A stretch of 64,000 nucleotides of DNA from Chloromonas sp. AAM2 (lineage: Eukaryota > Chlorophyta > Chlorophyceae > Chlamydomonadales > Chlamydomonadaceae). The notes under the pieces are model-generated. The model had not been told where the DNA came from, searched no databases, and saw only the letters and a list, made by a program, of their open reading frames with translations. Positions within the stretch are counted from its first letter, which is position 1; each line of letters starts with the position of its first letter. The position numbers and the translations under genes are program-made. Positions 24,046-35,445 of the stretch are shown in pieces. The DNA lies in the NCBI GenBank assembly GCA_004335635.1, contig QAXH01005413.1, positions 1 through 64,000 on the forward strand, read 5' to 3'.

Positions 24046-25767
24046 GCTAATCGCAGCACCGTTCGGAAACACATTCAATAAGCACGGTGTCAGTCGCAAC
24101 AGTACTAGTGACCAATGAGGAAGTACTACTAGAGGTATTTTGGTACAACTAAGAGTTGCGTGCGTTGTGCGTGTGGACCATGGCAGCCTCAGAAAATAGC
24201 CGTTCGGCTAATCATGCATATTGCCGGTATGGCCGCAAATGGGGTTTTGAAAATTGAGTAAGCCGCAAAGTGAGAGACCATAGTGTGTACGTGACATGGC
24301 GCCTGCCAGGGGCTGCTCTAGTATTTTTGCGAAATTGACATTCTCTTGCATATTAATTTGAGCCTGGCACCGTCCGAGCGTGACATCATTGGGTTCTGTG
24401 CGAGCGCTTATCTGCACTTGATACTTACCAGATTAAACGAAGATTGGACATCATTCGTCTATTAACACTCTTGATTGTCTTAACAAAAAGGATTTGGTGA
24501 TTTGCGAATTGTCTCACGGGTACTGTGCTATAACAATGCTGATTGATCCGTGCGCGTATTCATCACTGCACTGGTGTACCTCCATAGGTGCAACTTACCA
24601 CACAGCAACACACAGGCACTTTGCAAAAAAAAAGAAGTTTGCCAGTTCTGGGACAATTTTCAACAACTGCACTGGTTCCAGTGTAGGACCTGCTAATAAT
24701 GAGTGCTTCGGTGGGACTTGGGTTCAGGCCGGTTGTTTTCAGACGGTTTTGAACGTTTGTGATACGTTTGTACAGCGCAGGACTGCACAGTCAGAGTGTG
24801 CTTGTTGGTTGCGCTAGGCTGGTCAGCAGCACATTGCTCAATTACTGTAGGGTACTAGACTTTGGCTGTTGTAACTGTCGAGAGTGTGGTGTTCATCGCG
24901 AGACTGATGGATGCCAGAGCCAAGGTGTCCGTTGTAGTGACTTTGATGGGCGGGCAGGCGTTTTCCGTGATTGTAGGCTGTCGCACAGCACGCAGTGGTT
25001 TGGCAAGCATGTTCTAGTTGCTGTAAAGCAAGCTGAGGTGGAAAACAACCGTTGTGACTGCGGGAGAGCCAGTCATAACCGCCAAACTGGTACTGTCCAA
25101 AGCCAGCTGGTCATGTGATCGACATCTGACATGGGTCGAGTAGATGGTGGCAATCGTTACATGGCATTCGCAACTCTGCCAAGCAGGTAGTCTGCCCTGA
25201 CCAATGACTGTTTGACTACTCACAAGGACTCATGACTGGATCTTCAACATGTCAAGGGGAAGCCCGCCGACACAGCAAGGACTGTTGAGGCCCTTGTGAC
25301 GGTCACCCCACAGTACATCTTCTGAGTGGTATCCAGTTAGCAATACAGTCAAGACTTTAGGCTTGGAAATGACGTGATCGCGCGGCCTCGTCTGCCCGAG
25401 CCTCGGATGGTGCCAACTCGACTCTGGGAAGAAGATGTGCGACACGAAAGCGTGCATCGTGTGTCCGAACAAAACGCCTCGGACGGTCACCTCGAGTGCT
25501 TGGATGGACGGTCATCTCGAATATGGTCGTGTCGGACGGTGGGGGATGATTTACAGTCTCGGACCTTGCTCCCAAGCCCATGCTGCTGCAGCCGGCACGT
25601 TTGCAAGACTTCGCCTTCCACAGTGTGTGAGCCATCCAATCCGCGCCAATCGCGACGGCTCCTCCTTCGTCGCGGGCTGCTTTGAGCATCCCACTCGTCA
25701 CAATTCACGCTACCCATTCACCCTGTTTAGCCCAACCTCGCCAAACTAACTAACAAGACGCTGGGCG
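24046..25767. other. Intergenic region between ferric reductase and GT90 gene
   Basis: It holds the ferric reductase 3' UTR, one R2 repeat copy, and a GC-richer stretch (about 25370-25700) just before the GT90 start that probably includes that gene's promoter and 5' UTR. ORFs in the GC-rich stretch lack splice support or family resemblance. Confidence 0.5.
24622..24695 (+). repeat. Dispersed repeat family R2, copy 1
   Basis: An A-run is followed by AGTTTGCCAGTTCTGGGACA, then CAACAACTGCACTGGTTCCAGTGT. The same order occurs near 54075, shortened at 41440, and inverted at 26005. Confidence 0.7.
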
Positions 25768-28700
25768 ATGGACATTACCAGAAAGGGGGGAGTGCATCCA
25801 AGTCTAGCAGCACCTTGTGAGGTTACCAGAACATGGTCTCTGATCGTCTGCTGCAGCATCTTGGCCGCGAGTTGGTTCATTTGCACCGGGTGGATAAAGG
25901 TGGGTGTCAAAACAAGCACCTGCGTGTGGGCAACAGCCTTGTAACTGTAGTTCGTCAAGTGATGACCTCTGAGTTTCCAACTACAAAGCACACACAATAG
26001 AATTGGGAGTCTCACGTTAATTGTCCCAGAACTGGCAAACATCTTTTGTTTTGCACTGCTGTCTGCAGGGTATCTTTGGTGAGGCAGGAGCAGCACACGG
26101 CAGACCACGATTGTTTGTCGTGCGCCTTTTCCAGCAGGCTACTGACCCACCTAGCAGAGGCTACATTTTGGAGCAAAACAACTATCCGCTGCTCACACCC
26201 AACGGGCAGGAGTTTGACAGGCAACACGACTGCTATGAACTCGCCAGGCGGGTGAGTCTGCCTATCAGAATGCTGGTCTTGTGATGACCGAGCATATTGA
26301 TGCCACGGGCCTGCTAGGTAGTCAGGTACAAGGCTCGCACGCTTTGAGGCGCAATGTCACTGCGTGAATGCTTGGTCTGCCAGCCAGTATACTCGCCAGC
26401 TCTTGGCTCTGCACCCGAAGGCGAAGCTGCGTCGCCCTCCAACTATGAGGTTTCCTCCGCTATGTCATCGTCAACCATACCATCGTGACCAGTCATCGGC
26501 CAGCTGCAACACATACACTACTTACTTTGGGCAAATGCCATGTAACGAATGCCACCAGCTACTCGACCCATGTCAGGTGTCTGATCACATGACCAGCTGG
26601 CTTTGGACAGAACAGCAAGCACAAGTACAGCAAGCTGCAGGTTGCGTGCACCATGCCATCTGTGCACGCACTTGCCATTGACCTGCAGACAGTGCAGCCG
26701 GTGACTGACATCTACAGGCGCCGGCATGCGCCCCCGCAGCCCCTTCCAGGCGGGGTTCCCCGCAGCTTCTACCAGTGGGAGGGGAACATCACAAGAACGG
26801 AGTTCGATGGGGTGCTGCCCGACCTGGAGAGGCCAGGAGGGTGTCATCGGTGTGGGTACGCAATCCAATATCAGGTGGGCTCATTACCAAGGACAGTTGT
26901 GGCGTTCTGACAGGTCCTGGGTTCAAACCCCGGTGAAGGCGAGAGAAGGACTTGCACCAGCAGACCCGACAGTTACTTCAACAGCTACGTTGGATCACTT
27001 GCGGATTAGAGCCGAGCAGGCACAAGGCTGAGGATTGCCCCACCTCCTGCCAACGGTTGCGTCAAAGCGGTGCCAAAATCTTTAAAGGCTTTCTGCACCC
27101 CTTGCAATGAGCCAGATGGTACATCTTTGCACTGAGGGTAACCTGAAATTCAACAGTCTGCTGAGTGGCAGCGGGCAATAGCAGGCACATGCCAGCTGCC
27201 GACAGCTAAGCACTTACCGTACCACATCCAGTTGTTTGAAAGCTGATGCCTGCAGATCATCTCGGGTCATCTATACCGTCAAGGGACTAAACGGGACTGG
27301 CTGGTGCAGGTATGTTGCAAAGGTGCCTTTCTGGGTTTATTGATTTGTTACAGCAGGAAAGCCGCTAAAGGACACGGAACGGGATGTATACCGCCCTGAC
27401 CTACCCTGAGCAAGAAAGGATTTTATCAGGTTGCACTGCCTCGACTAGACAAGACGAGACCGCCTCCACCAATGCAGAGCAACCACACATACATATTTAT
27501 AGAGATTGAATCAGGAGGCCCACATGCACTGGGCGCGACCGCTGGCAAGCCATGCACGAGAGGAGGTCGGATACTGTCCTGACCGAGCATGAGCGAGAAA
27601 GAGGAAGCAAAAGTCAAACCACACATCCCTCCCTTGCTGCAGCCACCTGAAGCGCCCTGTCCCGTAAAGCAGCACAAGGAGCCACAGCCTGTGTTTGATG
27701 CAAGTGGCATGACAGGCAGCAGGAATTCGTTGATTTAGGGTCAGTCCCTTGCCTTGGAACACGATACAATTTCTCCTGTCTGACAGTGAACGTGGTTGTG
27801 CTCAGACACCTGCACCTTCACACTTGCACATTCGCTTTGAACCAGTCACATGCAGCTCGCGAGCGTGTTGAGGGTTGCATCATGCTTGCCCAACAGTGCA
27901 TTTCCGCGTTGAGCTGCCGTGTGTATCATGCAGAGTGTGCCTCTGTACTGCCCACTATCAGCGTGTACTGCCCTCTATCAGCGTGTACTGCCCACCATCA
28001 GCGTGTACTGCCCCACCATCAGCGTGTACTGCCCATCCCATTGTGCTACAGGAGGCCGAGGATTTGATCCTAGCGGCCCTGTACTTCTGGGATATACCGG
28101 ACATGGACTTCATCGTGAGGTTCGCGGATACATGCCCCTCTGGACGGCATCTGCCTGTATTCAGTAGGTCGTCACCGGGTGTCAAGAGTGACCGACGCTC
28201 AAGAGATGTCGATGGCAAAGAGCCAAGAGTCTAGAGTGCATTACGCACATACAGCCAAGGAGGTACAACGTGATGTTGTGGTATTGCAGCAGCAGCAGCA
28301 GCCTGACAGACCTGGTGTTTGGGCAAGTTCTTGTCAGTCTTACACAACATGTTTGATTGAAGGTCATTCTACTGGCAAAGGCAATTGACACAAATGGCCT
28401 GGCGTTTGGGCCAAAGGTTCCCAGGTCACTTCATTATATAAATTGATTACATCAGGGGACCCCACATGCACTGAGCGCGAACGCTAGTAAACCATGCAAG
28501 AGACGAGGCTGGATACCGTCCTAACCAACCCTGAGCAACAGGGCTTGCCTTTACTGGCAAGGGCACGAACTAAATTGCCCTGGTCGTCTTTCAGTTCGGC
28601 GCTCCACACGTCACCTTGATTGTGTATGAATGTGTGCTCTGCGGGGTGTCTGTTTCAGTCACCTATTAGTGCCCCTGCCTCGCACTCTGGGGTCTGTCTC

Positions 28701-30610
28701 ATCCTCCTGGTAGACAGTACCACGACCAGCTTCGCCTGGTTGCAGGTTGGAACGTCTGCCGCGACAGACCCAAGGCGGGGTGGGCGTTTCCCTCATACAC
28801 AGCGTGGAGGTATGCGCTAGGCCCGCATCAGTTCCAGGTTGGTGGCTGAAGCAGTACGACCCACATCACGTGGGGTGAACAAAAGAAAGAACGAAAGGAA
28901 GTGGACGCTGGTTGGTGTGGTTCAAGGGAGGCCAGGCAGAAGTGTCCAACCACCATCAGGGCAAAGTCCCTATCCCATGACTTGAGAAGCATGGACACAT
29001 CGTTTGTCTAACAAGGACTACTACCACCTGCCATCACTTGCATCACGTGGGGTGCTCTTGGCTCCTGAACACTATCTGCTGTTGTCTGTTTTGTCTTTAC
29101 ATTCATGTCGATGCGCGCAATACCATAAAATTAATTGTGAAAGCAGTAGGTTTGAGCGAGCTACTTGGGTCAGTTTACATCCGTTTATTAGTTATCTGAG
29201 CGGGTGTGGCTTGCCACGTGCACGAGCTGTCGTTCTTCAGGTGTACCACCAGTGCCTGGCCAACCGGTACCTGCCTGCATCGCGCAACAGGACTGTTCTG
29301 TGGAGAGGATCCACCACGGATACAAAGTACAAGGAGTTCACCATTGGGGTTGTTAACAAGGTCAGTGGCCTGTGATTGGCAAATAGTAACCAATGATACC
29401 GACATTAACAACAGTGACAACAGAAGGACGGGGAGGGGGGAGGGGGTGGGGGGGGCATATATAGAAACTGACCATATCAAGGAGTGGATGTATCTGAACA
29501 AGGTGTTTGCATGCTAACGATGTAAGGAGCTCTAATAATAAGGAGCTTTTAGGTCATTCTGAGATGGTTGGAAAGTCTCCATACAAGTCCCCCAGCAGGC
29601 CCGGGGTACTGCTGTTGCAACCTTCCTTAAGTAGTTTCTTGTTTGATGGCTCAACACAGCGAAGTCAAGGCTTCTGAAGATGTGGCTGAATGCAGCTCGA
29701 CAAGAGCTATTCAAAAGCACCTTCATTGTCCAAGTTGGCCGTTGCTTAAATATGGGCTGGGGGAAGTGTCAGAGGGTGCCTGCGCTGGCATGGCCTGAGT
29801 CACCTGCGGCGCCAGGGCGCAGGCCACGCAGGCAGCGATCCAAAGCCGAATGCAGAGCGGGATGTTCTTGCATGCCTGGAACGTGAAGGCTACCTGGCAT
29901 TACCTGGCATGCCCCCCATGGCATGTGACATGGCTTGTGGGTGGTGGGTTAGGTTTGGTTAGGTCCGGCTGGGGTTTGATGACCCGTAAGTGAGGCAATT
30001 TTCACGTGAACTGTGCAACCAACTTGGCCAGAAGATAGGCCTTGACGAAAGCTTGATTGAGTCCATTTTCATGTAATTCTGAGCAGTCTCTGAGTGGTTT
30101 GTACAAGGCCGAGGCTAGTTTTTGGAACAGGGTCAAGAACTTCCCGGCGCGCCTCCTACCCCCCTCCCAGTAACAATCATCATTTTTTTCCCCAGTAACA
30201 ATGATGATAAGAATGATAGCAATAGCAACGACAATGCATTATCAAAAAAAGAAAGATTCACTGCCACAATGTATCGTAACAACCCAAAATGCACGGATGG
30301 GTCCCTCCTGGGCTCGTATGTGGTGTCAGCTGCCGTGTCAATGTTACACAATGTTACACGCAAGTGTCCTGCTGCTCTCTTGAGGGCAAGGCCCAGGGGC
30401 GCTTGCTCCTCCGCCGCCCAGTGCTTCAGCTGCACGGGTTGGGCCTTAGCCCCTTCCGCAACTGCTGACAAATTGCATTGGTTCCAATCACACACCTGGT
30501 GTCCGGGCTTCCACACTCTGCACTAGATCTGATCTTACGACTTGAAATAACCAGCGGCACTTGTTGTCATCCCAATTAGGCAGGCAGAAACATTTTCTGG
30601 GTCTGCACTG

Positions 30611-30654
<44 letters not shown>

Positions 30655-33600
30655 TCCGAAACCCTGAAGGCCTTGTCTTCACAGTGCATTCATGCGTGTT
30701 CATTGTGTGGCTAAATTGCACCCACTGCAAGTGTACGGTATGATTCAAACCAGACTAATTATGAGGCAAACCAGCACGGATGTGACATCTTCCAAAAGCC
30801 AAGTAGTAGTAGTCTGGCGGTATGTGGCTGTTAGTGGTTGCAACTGGCTGGTCACAGGTGGCACGGATGAGGATTCACAAGGAGTTTGCTGACGACCCAG
30901 TTGTCGATGCCAGGCTATCAAGGGTCATTCACGCAGGCGAGTGGCGCGATCAATACCCCGCTGATGCTATATGTGTATCCTTGTGAATATATACATGTAT
31001 ATATATAGCAGTACAGCTGAGGGAGCACTCGCTGTGAAGATACACAGGCCATGCGTGAGTCATGACAATGCCCTGAGGATAAGCTATTGTGGCCAATGGC
31101 AGGGATAACACACCGGTGTGCACAACATCATCATTTTGTTTTCATTCATCATTACATAGCTTCTCATGGTTCAACCCATGGTACCGCAGGACCAACCAGC
31201 TAGGCGCTCAGCAGCAGCCAACATCCCCATCCTAAGCAAAACATGGGCATGGTGCCCCCAAAAAACATGCACATGCAAGGTTCAGGGTCCTCTGGAAGGT
31301 CTGTTTCTGAGCCAGAATAGGGAAAAGCGGTTGCTGGGTTGGCAAAGCCCAGTCATTGCCCTCTGGCACAACAGACCTGACTGAAATCAGGTGCTGAACG
31401 AAACATGCTGGATGGAAGAAGAAAACAGCTGCTGAACGAAACATGCTGGATGGAAGAAGAAAACAGCTGCTGAACGAAACATGCTGTATGGAAGAAGAAA
31501 ACAGGTGCTGAACGAAACATGCTGTATGGAAGAAAAAAACAGGTGCTGAACGAAACATGCTGTATGGAAGAAAAGAACAGCTGCTGAAAGAAACATGCTG
31601 TATGGAAGAAGAAAACAGCTGCTAAACGAAACATGCTGTATGGAAGAAGAAAACAGCTGCTGAACGAAACATGCTGGATGGAAGAAAAGAATAGATACTG
31701 CACATGCCGTCTACTGCTGAAGTGCTCTCAAGTGATAAGTCTGAGCCTGTCACTCAGTCTAACGCCTGGGATCACTTGATAGTGTTCAAGACTGATCTTT
31801 CCTGGCCAGCTTCGCTTGCTTAGATGACTGCGTCAAGAAGTACTTGGCACCGCTGGGCAGCACTGTACCGCTGGAGGACTTCAACACAGCGGCTATCATC
31901 CGTGAGTGGACCGTTTTATACCTCCACTGCCGTGTATCGTACATTCATTATTCAACACATGTAACAGTATAAAAGGACTTGCAACGATATCACAGGCAAA
32001 ACAATATCGGTAGCCCGTGAATGTAACATGTATATGTATGTGTCTGAATGCAATGATATATGCATGGCCCTGCCACTGCATGGCGCGCCTGTATGCTACT
32101 GCATGAACGCCGGGCCTGTGTTGGCATTGCCCAATGCCCATGGCCTACCCTGAGCATGCTGGTGAAAACAATTAATCGTATAATATGTATTTACACCAGG
32201 GAAGCCGTCAGAGGACACGGAACGGGATGGGCACCGCCCTGGCCTACTCTGANNNNNNNNNNNGAAAGCAGGGAACAAAGCAGGCAAGGCAGGCCAACCC
32301 AAAGCAAAACAGGACAGAGCCGCCAAAGTCAAGGCCCAAGACCAGATAATCGCACTGGGAGCCAGTACCGTATAATCGCACTGGTACTGAGCCTGACACT
32401 CTGTGTCTGTCCTGGCTGCAGTGGACGTGGATGGGAATGGATGGAGCGACCGCTTCAGCCGAATTGTGCATTTCCCTTCTGTCATTTTAAAGCAGGTAGG
32501 GGCCTCAAATCGGTTCATTCCCTGTGGCTATTCTGAAACAGGTCTGATTTGAATCCTAGGTGCAAAGCTACGTCCAAAAACGCCCTCCACAACTGTGCAC
32601 TGGAAGCTGGAAACGCAATGTTATGCCAGGAACCTCACAATTTCATGAAAATGCACACGCAACTTGTGTACCACAATCTGGCCATTCCATACCACAATTT
32701 TGAATTTCGTGTCTCATGCTTGAGAAGCACTGCACCACACAGGTGTTTGAGTCAGGTGTTCATGGCAGGTGTTTGTGGTCACCTGCTACTCGCAGGCCAG
32801 CAACAACACGGCCTTCTTCGAGCATCTTATTGCGCCCGGCAACATAATTGAGTCATTTGATAACGATCTGGGCAACCTGAAGGTCTGTACCTCTTTCTTA
32901 CCTCCTCCTTTCGTTTTCTTTCCTTTCCTTTCCCGGTTCCCTTTGGGCTCTCCTTTGCCAGCCAGTACACGGACATGTGGTTGGTGCCATACCAGAAGCC
33001 AGCAGCAGTTCCATGTGCGCGGAAGTATGCTCTTACCAGCATGCATATATACATATACATATGCTGTGAAAGGTTTGCATGACTGTATGGGCTGTGCTTG
33101 CCACTGCACGTTTCTGGCTCAGGAGCGTGCCCATGCACTGGTGGCTGAGTGGGCTGCATCTCCCGAGCGGCTCCTGCAGCAGGTGGCCAGGCGACAGGGC
33201 ACGGCCCTGGCACTGCTCAATCATGTAGGTATTGAAGAGACAAAACATACAAACACAGATGAGAGAATAGTTGCAAGGCGTGACTATGCTGGTGGAAATA
33301 AGCATAAGAACTAGTTGGTGGGTGCAAACTGAGCAGTCAACACAGTTAAACGCAGGTGCAGCTTGCTGGTGGGTGTGACCATGCGTTTGTAAGGGGAGAA
33401 CTTAGCAACGCGCGCGTGGCTAGGCTGTCTGCAGCGAGGGCAGGCTGTTGGGCACTTGCCTTGATGTAGATGGTTTTTCTAGTGTGAAATAAAACTGTAA
33501 AATGTAGTGTTGGCGGCTTTCTATACACGCCGTTGAGTACTTTTGGTTCTTTCGCGCTGCAAACAGCGAGTCCAAGGCTCAGTCATTGAGTGAATCTGAG

Positions 33601-34352
33601 CAGGGCACAGCAAAGCCGAGCGAAGTTCGCATGCAGTGTCTCAATCCAAAGTGCTGCTCGTTGCCGCAGGTCAGTGTTGCGGAGGCAATGGGGTACGGAC
33701 TGCTGGAGTACAGCAAGAGGCTTTCCTGGCAGGTGAGCTTGTGTGCCGGCCTCATGTGCAGGCATACTGGAACCTACCTGCTGTCGCAAAACATGCAAAT
33801 GCCCCTGCAATCCTGTGAAGTACTTGTGGCGATATGGTTGAAGTTGCCATGCCATGCCAAAATGTGTAGTAATGAACAAAACGGGCAGTAAGCGCAGTGC
33901 GTGCTGTTTACTAGGCGCAAGCGCATGGTCAGGGCCAAGGCGTACCTATAACGTCCATCAACAACAGTGAGCGGTACACATCCCTTCCCGTGTCTTTTGA
34001 TCATGGCTTTCCTGATGTAACAAATCAATAACAGTAGCAGTGAGACTCTGTGACAGGCAATAAGGGTTGGATACCATCCTGACCCTGAGCAACAGGAAGG
34101 TACCGTTCATGGAGTCACAAAGCAAAGTGTGGAGCTGAGCAGCGCTGGCATGGGCGTAGCGGCTGGGACAAGCCGACACGTGATGTCAGCCTGACCTGCT
34201 GTAGTTTGCCACGTTTGCTGTAAAGGTTGGTCTGTCTTTCTTTGCAGGTCGTGAAGGACGACAACTACATTCCTGTGCCATTTTCAAGGGCGTGCATGCA
34301 AGGGAAGAATGCCCTGCCACAGGCTGTTTGTGCCTTGATCAAAGCAAGCTGA
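25768..34352 (+). CDS. GT90-family glycosyltransferase (CAP10/Rumi-type), type II membrane protein
   Basis: Fourteen exons join in phase: 25768-25899, 26069-26251, 26689-26874, 27256-27309, 28052-28163, 28746-28837, 29241-29360, 30858-30972, 31824-31901, 32422-32495, 32769-32882, 33123-33224, 33670-33732 and 34248-34352. They give 509 residues. Residues 1-23 are a cytosolic tail and about 24-42 a signal anchor, so the enzyme should face the lumen of the ER or Golgi. The catalytic region starts near residue 190 (YFWDIPDMDF) and includes FPSYTAW, VLWRGSTT and LDVDGNGWSDRF (358-369), which match the CAP10 pattern where an acidic/glycine DG-W-R motif binds sugar nucleotide. Known relatives use UDP-sugars to glucosylate or xylosylate proteins or capsule polymers; the substrate here is unknown. 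The acceptor of exon 3 could be 26698 instead. Introns hold repeats R1, R2 and R3 and a 38-bp minisatellite. Confidence 0.87.
26005..26055 (-). repeat. Dispersed repeat family R2, inverted copy
   Basis: Read on the minus strand it gives AAAAGATGTTTGCCAGTTCT then GGGACAATTAACG. It sits only a few bases before the acceptor of GT90 exon 2, so the repeat may supply part of the branch and pyrimidine region. Confidence 0.65.
27341..27418 (+). repeat. Dispersed repeat family R1, copy in GT90 intron 4
   Basis: It begins GATTTGTTACAGCAGGAAAG and continues GGACACGGAACGGGATG, TATACCGCCCTGACCTACCC, TGAGCAAG. This is one of the best-preserved copies. Confidence 0.7.
27487..27600 (+). repeat. Repeat R1 relative (subfamily b), copy 1
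   Basis: It shares with the copy at 28436 the words ATTGAATCAGG, CCCACATGCACTG, GCGCGA, CTGGCAAGCCATGCA and GGATACTGTCCTGACCGAGC. The end resembles the end of R1. Confidence 0.6.
27943..28038. repeat. 20-bp minisatellite TGTACTGCCCACCATCAGCG
   Basis: Four to five tandem units with small changes end just before the acceptor of GT90 exon 5 at 28052. Confidence 0.85.
28436..28550 (+). repeat. Repeat R1 relative (subfamily b), copy 2
   Basis: It contains ATTGATTACATCAGG, CCCACATGCACTGAGCGCGA, ACCATGCAAGAGACGAGG and GGATACCGTCCTAACCAACC followed by CTGAGCAA. About 950 bases separate it from copy 1, in the next intron. Confidence 0.6.
29545..29995. repeat. Dispersed element R3, copy 1 (GT90 intron)
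   Basis: It shares several blocks in the same order with 63362-63960: GGTCATTCTGAGATGGT; TCAAGGCTTCTG; GGCTG-ATGCAG; GTGTCAGAGG; CCTGCGGCGCCAGG; GCAGCGATCCAAAGCC; GTGACAT; and CCGTAAGTGAGG. Confidence 0.65.
30611..30656. repeat. (CTTT)n microsatellite
   Basis: About eleven perfect units in a GT90 intron. Confidence 0.95.
31392..31695. repeat. 38-bp minisatellite, 8 units
   Basis: The unit begins TGCTGAACGAAACATGCTG and ends GAAGAAGAAAACAGC. Units differ by one to three substitutions. It lies in the GT90 intron 30973-31823. Apparent ORFs rich in Phe/Ser/Cys on the minus strand are products of the repeat. Confidence 0.95.
32191..32252 (+). repeat. Dispersed repeat family R1, copy cut by assembly gap
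   Basis: It contains CACCAGGGAAGCCGTCAGAG, GACACGGAACGGGATGGG and CACCGCCCTGGCCTACTCTGA, after which the N run begins. Confidence 0.65.
32253..32263. other. Assembly gap (11 N)
   Basis: Eleven undetermined bases interrupt the tail of an R1 repeat in a GT90 intron. They show that the sequence is a draft and that small indels elsewhere may be errors. Confidence 0.99.
33962..34030 (-). repeat. Dispersed repeat family R1, inverted copy
   Basis: On the minus strand it reads GATTTGTTACATCAGGAAAG, then AAAGACACGGGAAGGGATGT and GTACCGCTCAC. It lies in the last GT90 intron. Confidence 0.65.
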
Positions 34353-34417
34353 CCAGGAAAAGCAAAGCATAACGACCCCTCCAAGGAACATGTGCCACTA
34401 CTCAGGATACAGCAGCG

Positions 34418-34481
34418 CCTGTAGATTGCCTGTAGATTACCTGTAGATTGCCTGTACATTGCCTGTAGATTGCCTGTAGAT
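34418..34481. repeat. 11-bp repeat CCTGTAGATTG
   Basis: About six tandem units start 66 bases after the GT90 stop codon, so they probably lie in its 3' UTR. Confidence 0.85.
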
Positions 34482-35374
34482 GCACCGCATCACCAACAAA
34501 CTCCCTGAAAGCGCTTCCAAGCACCTCTCTCATCGCCTGCTGTTGTAGCTCTTCTTTGATCTGTCTTACTCATCAGGCTTCCAGATCCACGTCATCAGGA
34601 GTGAATGGGGTGGGAACACGTGGCCTGGGGACGTTGCCATGCAGGCTGATGCTGATGGAGCCTGCGGTGCACATGCTGTTCTCCTCTCCTTCGGCGTCTA
34701 CTTCTGTTCTTTTTTTTCTGCTTGCTTCTGTTCTGTTCTGTTCTGTCCAGCTTGCTTCTGTTCTGTTCTGGCAGGGCAGTGCTGTACTGATTGACAGTGG
34801 TCTTCCCTGGCGGTTATAACGGTGTACGTGCTGATTATCGTGTGTGGACTGGGCTGCAGTGTCTACGGGTCGATGGCTGACGGTAACTGGTGATTTGACA
34901 CCAGGGCACCTGGCGGTCCTTAGCTGATCACGTGCAAATACTAACATGCGAAACTCGCTGCAATGCTCCGTAAAGGAACAGTTACCACACCATGCCAAAG
35001 TGAGGACCTGCAAAAAACATGATTGCTTGGTCGGTGCTGTGTCTTGGAGGTCATCCACCCAAGGATGTCGACTTGAGGGCCCATTTTATCCCATCCCAGT
35101 TTAGGCCGCCTAAAATTGCATGTGAGCAACTGAAAAATCAGGCGGTGACGGCGCGAGGGTCATGCAGTCGGCAACTGAAAGCCGATGCTGATTGCATGCA
35201 CAGCGGCACATGCTTGCATGCCTATGAAGCGAGTCCTAACTCTGGCGTGGCGCCAATAGCTTGTGAGTTGTGACATTGACGGTGGTTGGGATCTGGGTCA
35301 AGCCACAGGCGATGAGGCTGACGTTTGATGAAGTCAATATGCGAGGCGATGTCCATGTGAACTGTGCGACCAAG

Positions 35375-35445
35375 CTGTCCATGCTGTAGGTCAGGGCGGT
35401 ACACATCCCGTCCCGTGTCCTTTGATGTCACAAATCAATCGATAG
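35375..35445 (-). repeat. Dispersed repeat family R1, inverted copy with coding-like extension
   Basis: The minus strand reads TTGATTTGTGACATCAAAGG, ACACGGGACGGGATGTGTAC, CGCCCTGACCTACAG. Beyond it an open frame continues to 35222. A related segment (GTGAACTGTGC-ACCAA) also lies near 30005, next to the R3 copy. Confidence 0.6.

Noticed and set aside
28580..28745. Extra GT90 exon near 28595
   Set aside because: It follows a fair acceptor but reaches a stop in the required phase; direct joining of 28163 to 28746 restores the GT90 motif in frame.
31232..31703. Minus-strand Phe/Ser/Cys-rich repeat proteins
   Set aside because: They come only from the 38-bp minisatellite inside a GT90 intron.
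32060..32536. ORFs running across the N gap
   Set aside because: The frame through undetermined bases is meaningless; only 32422-32495 is a supported exon here.
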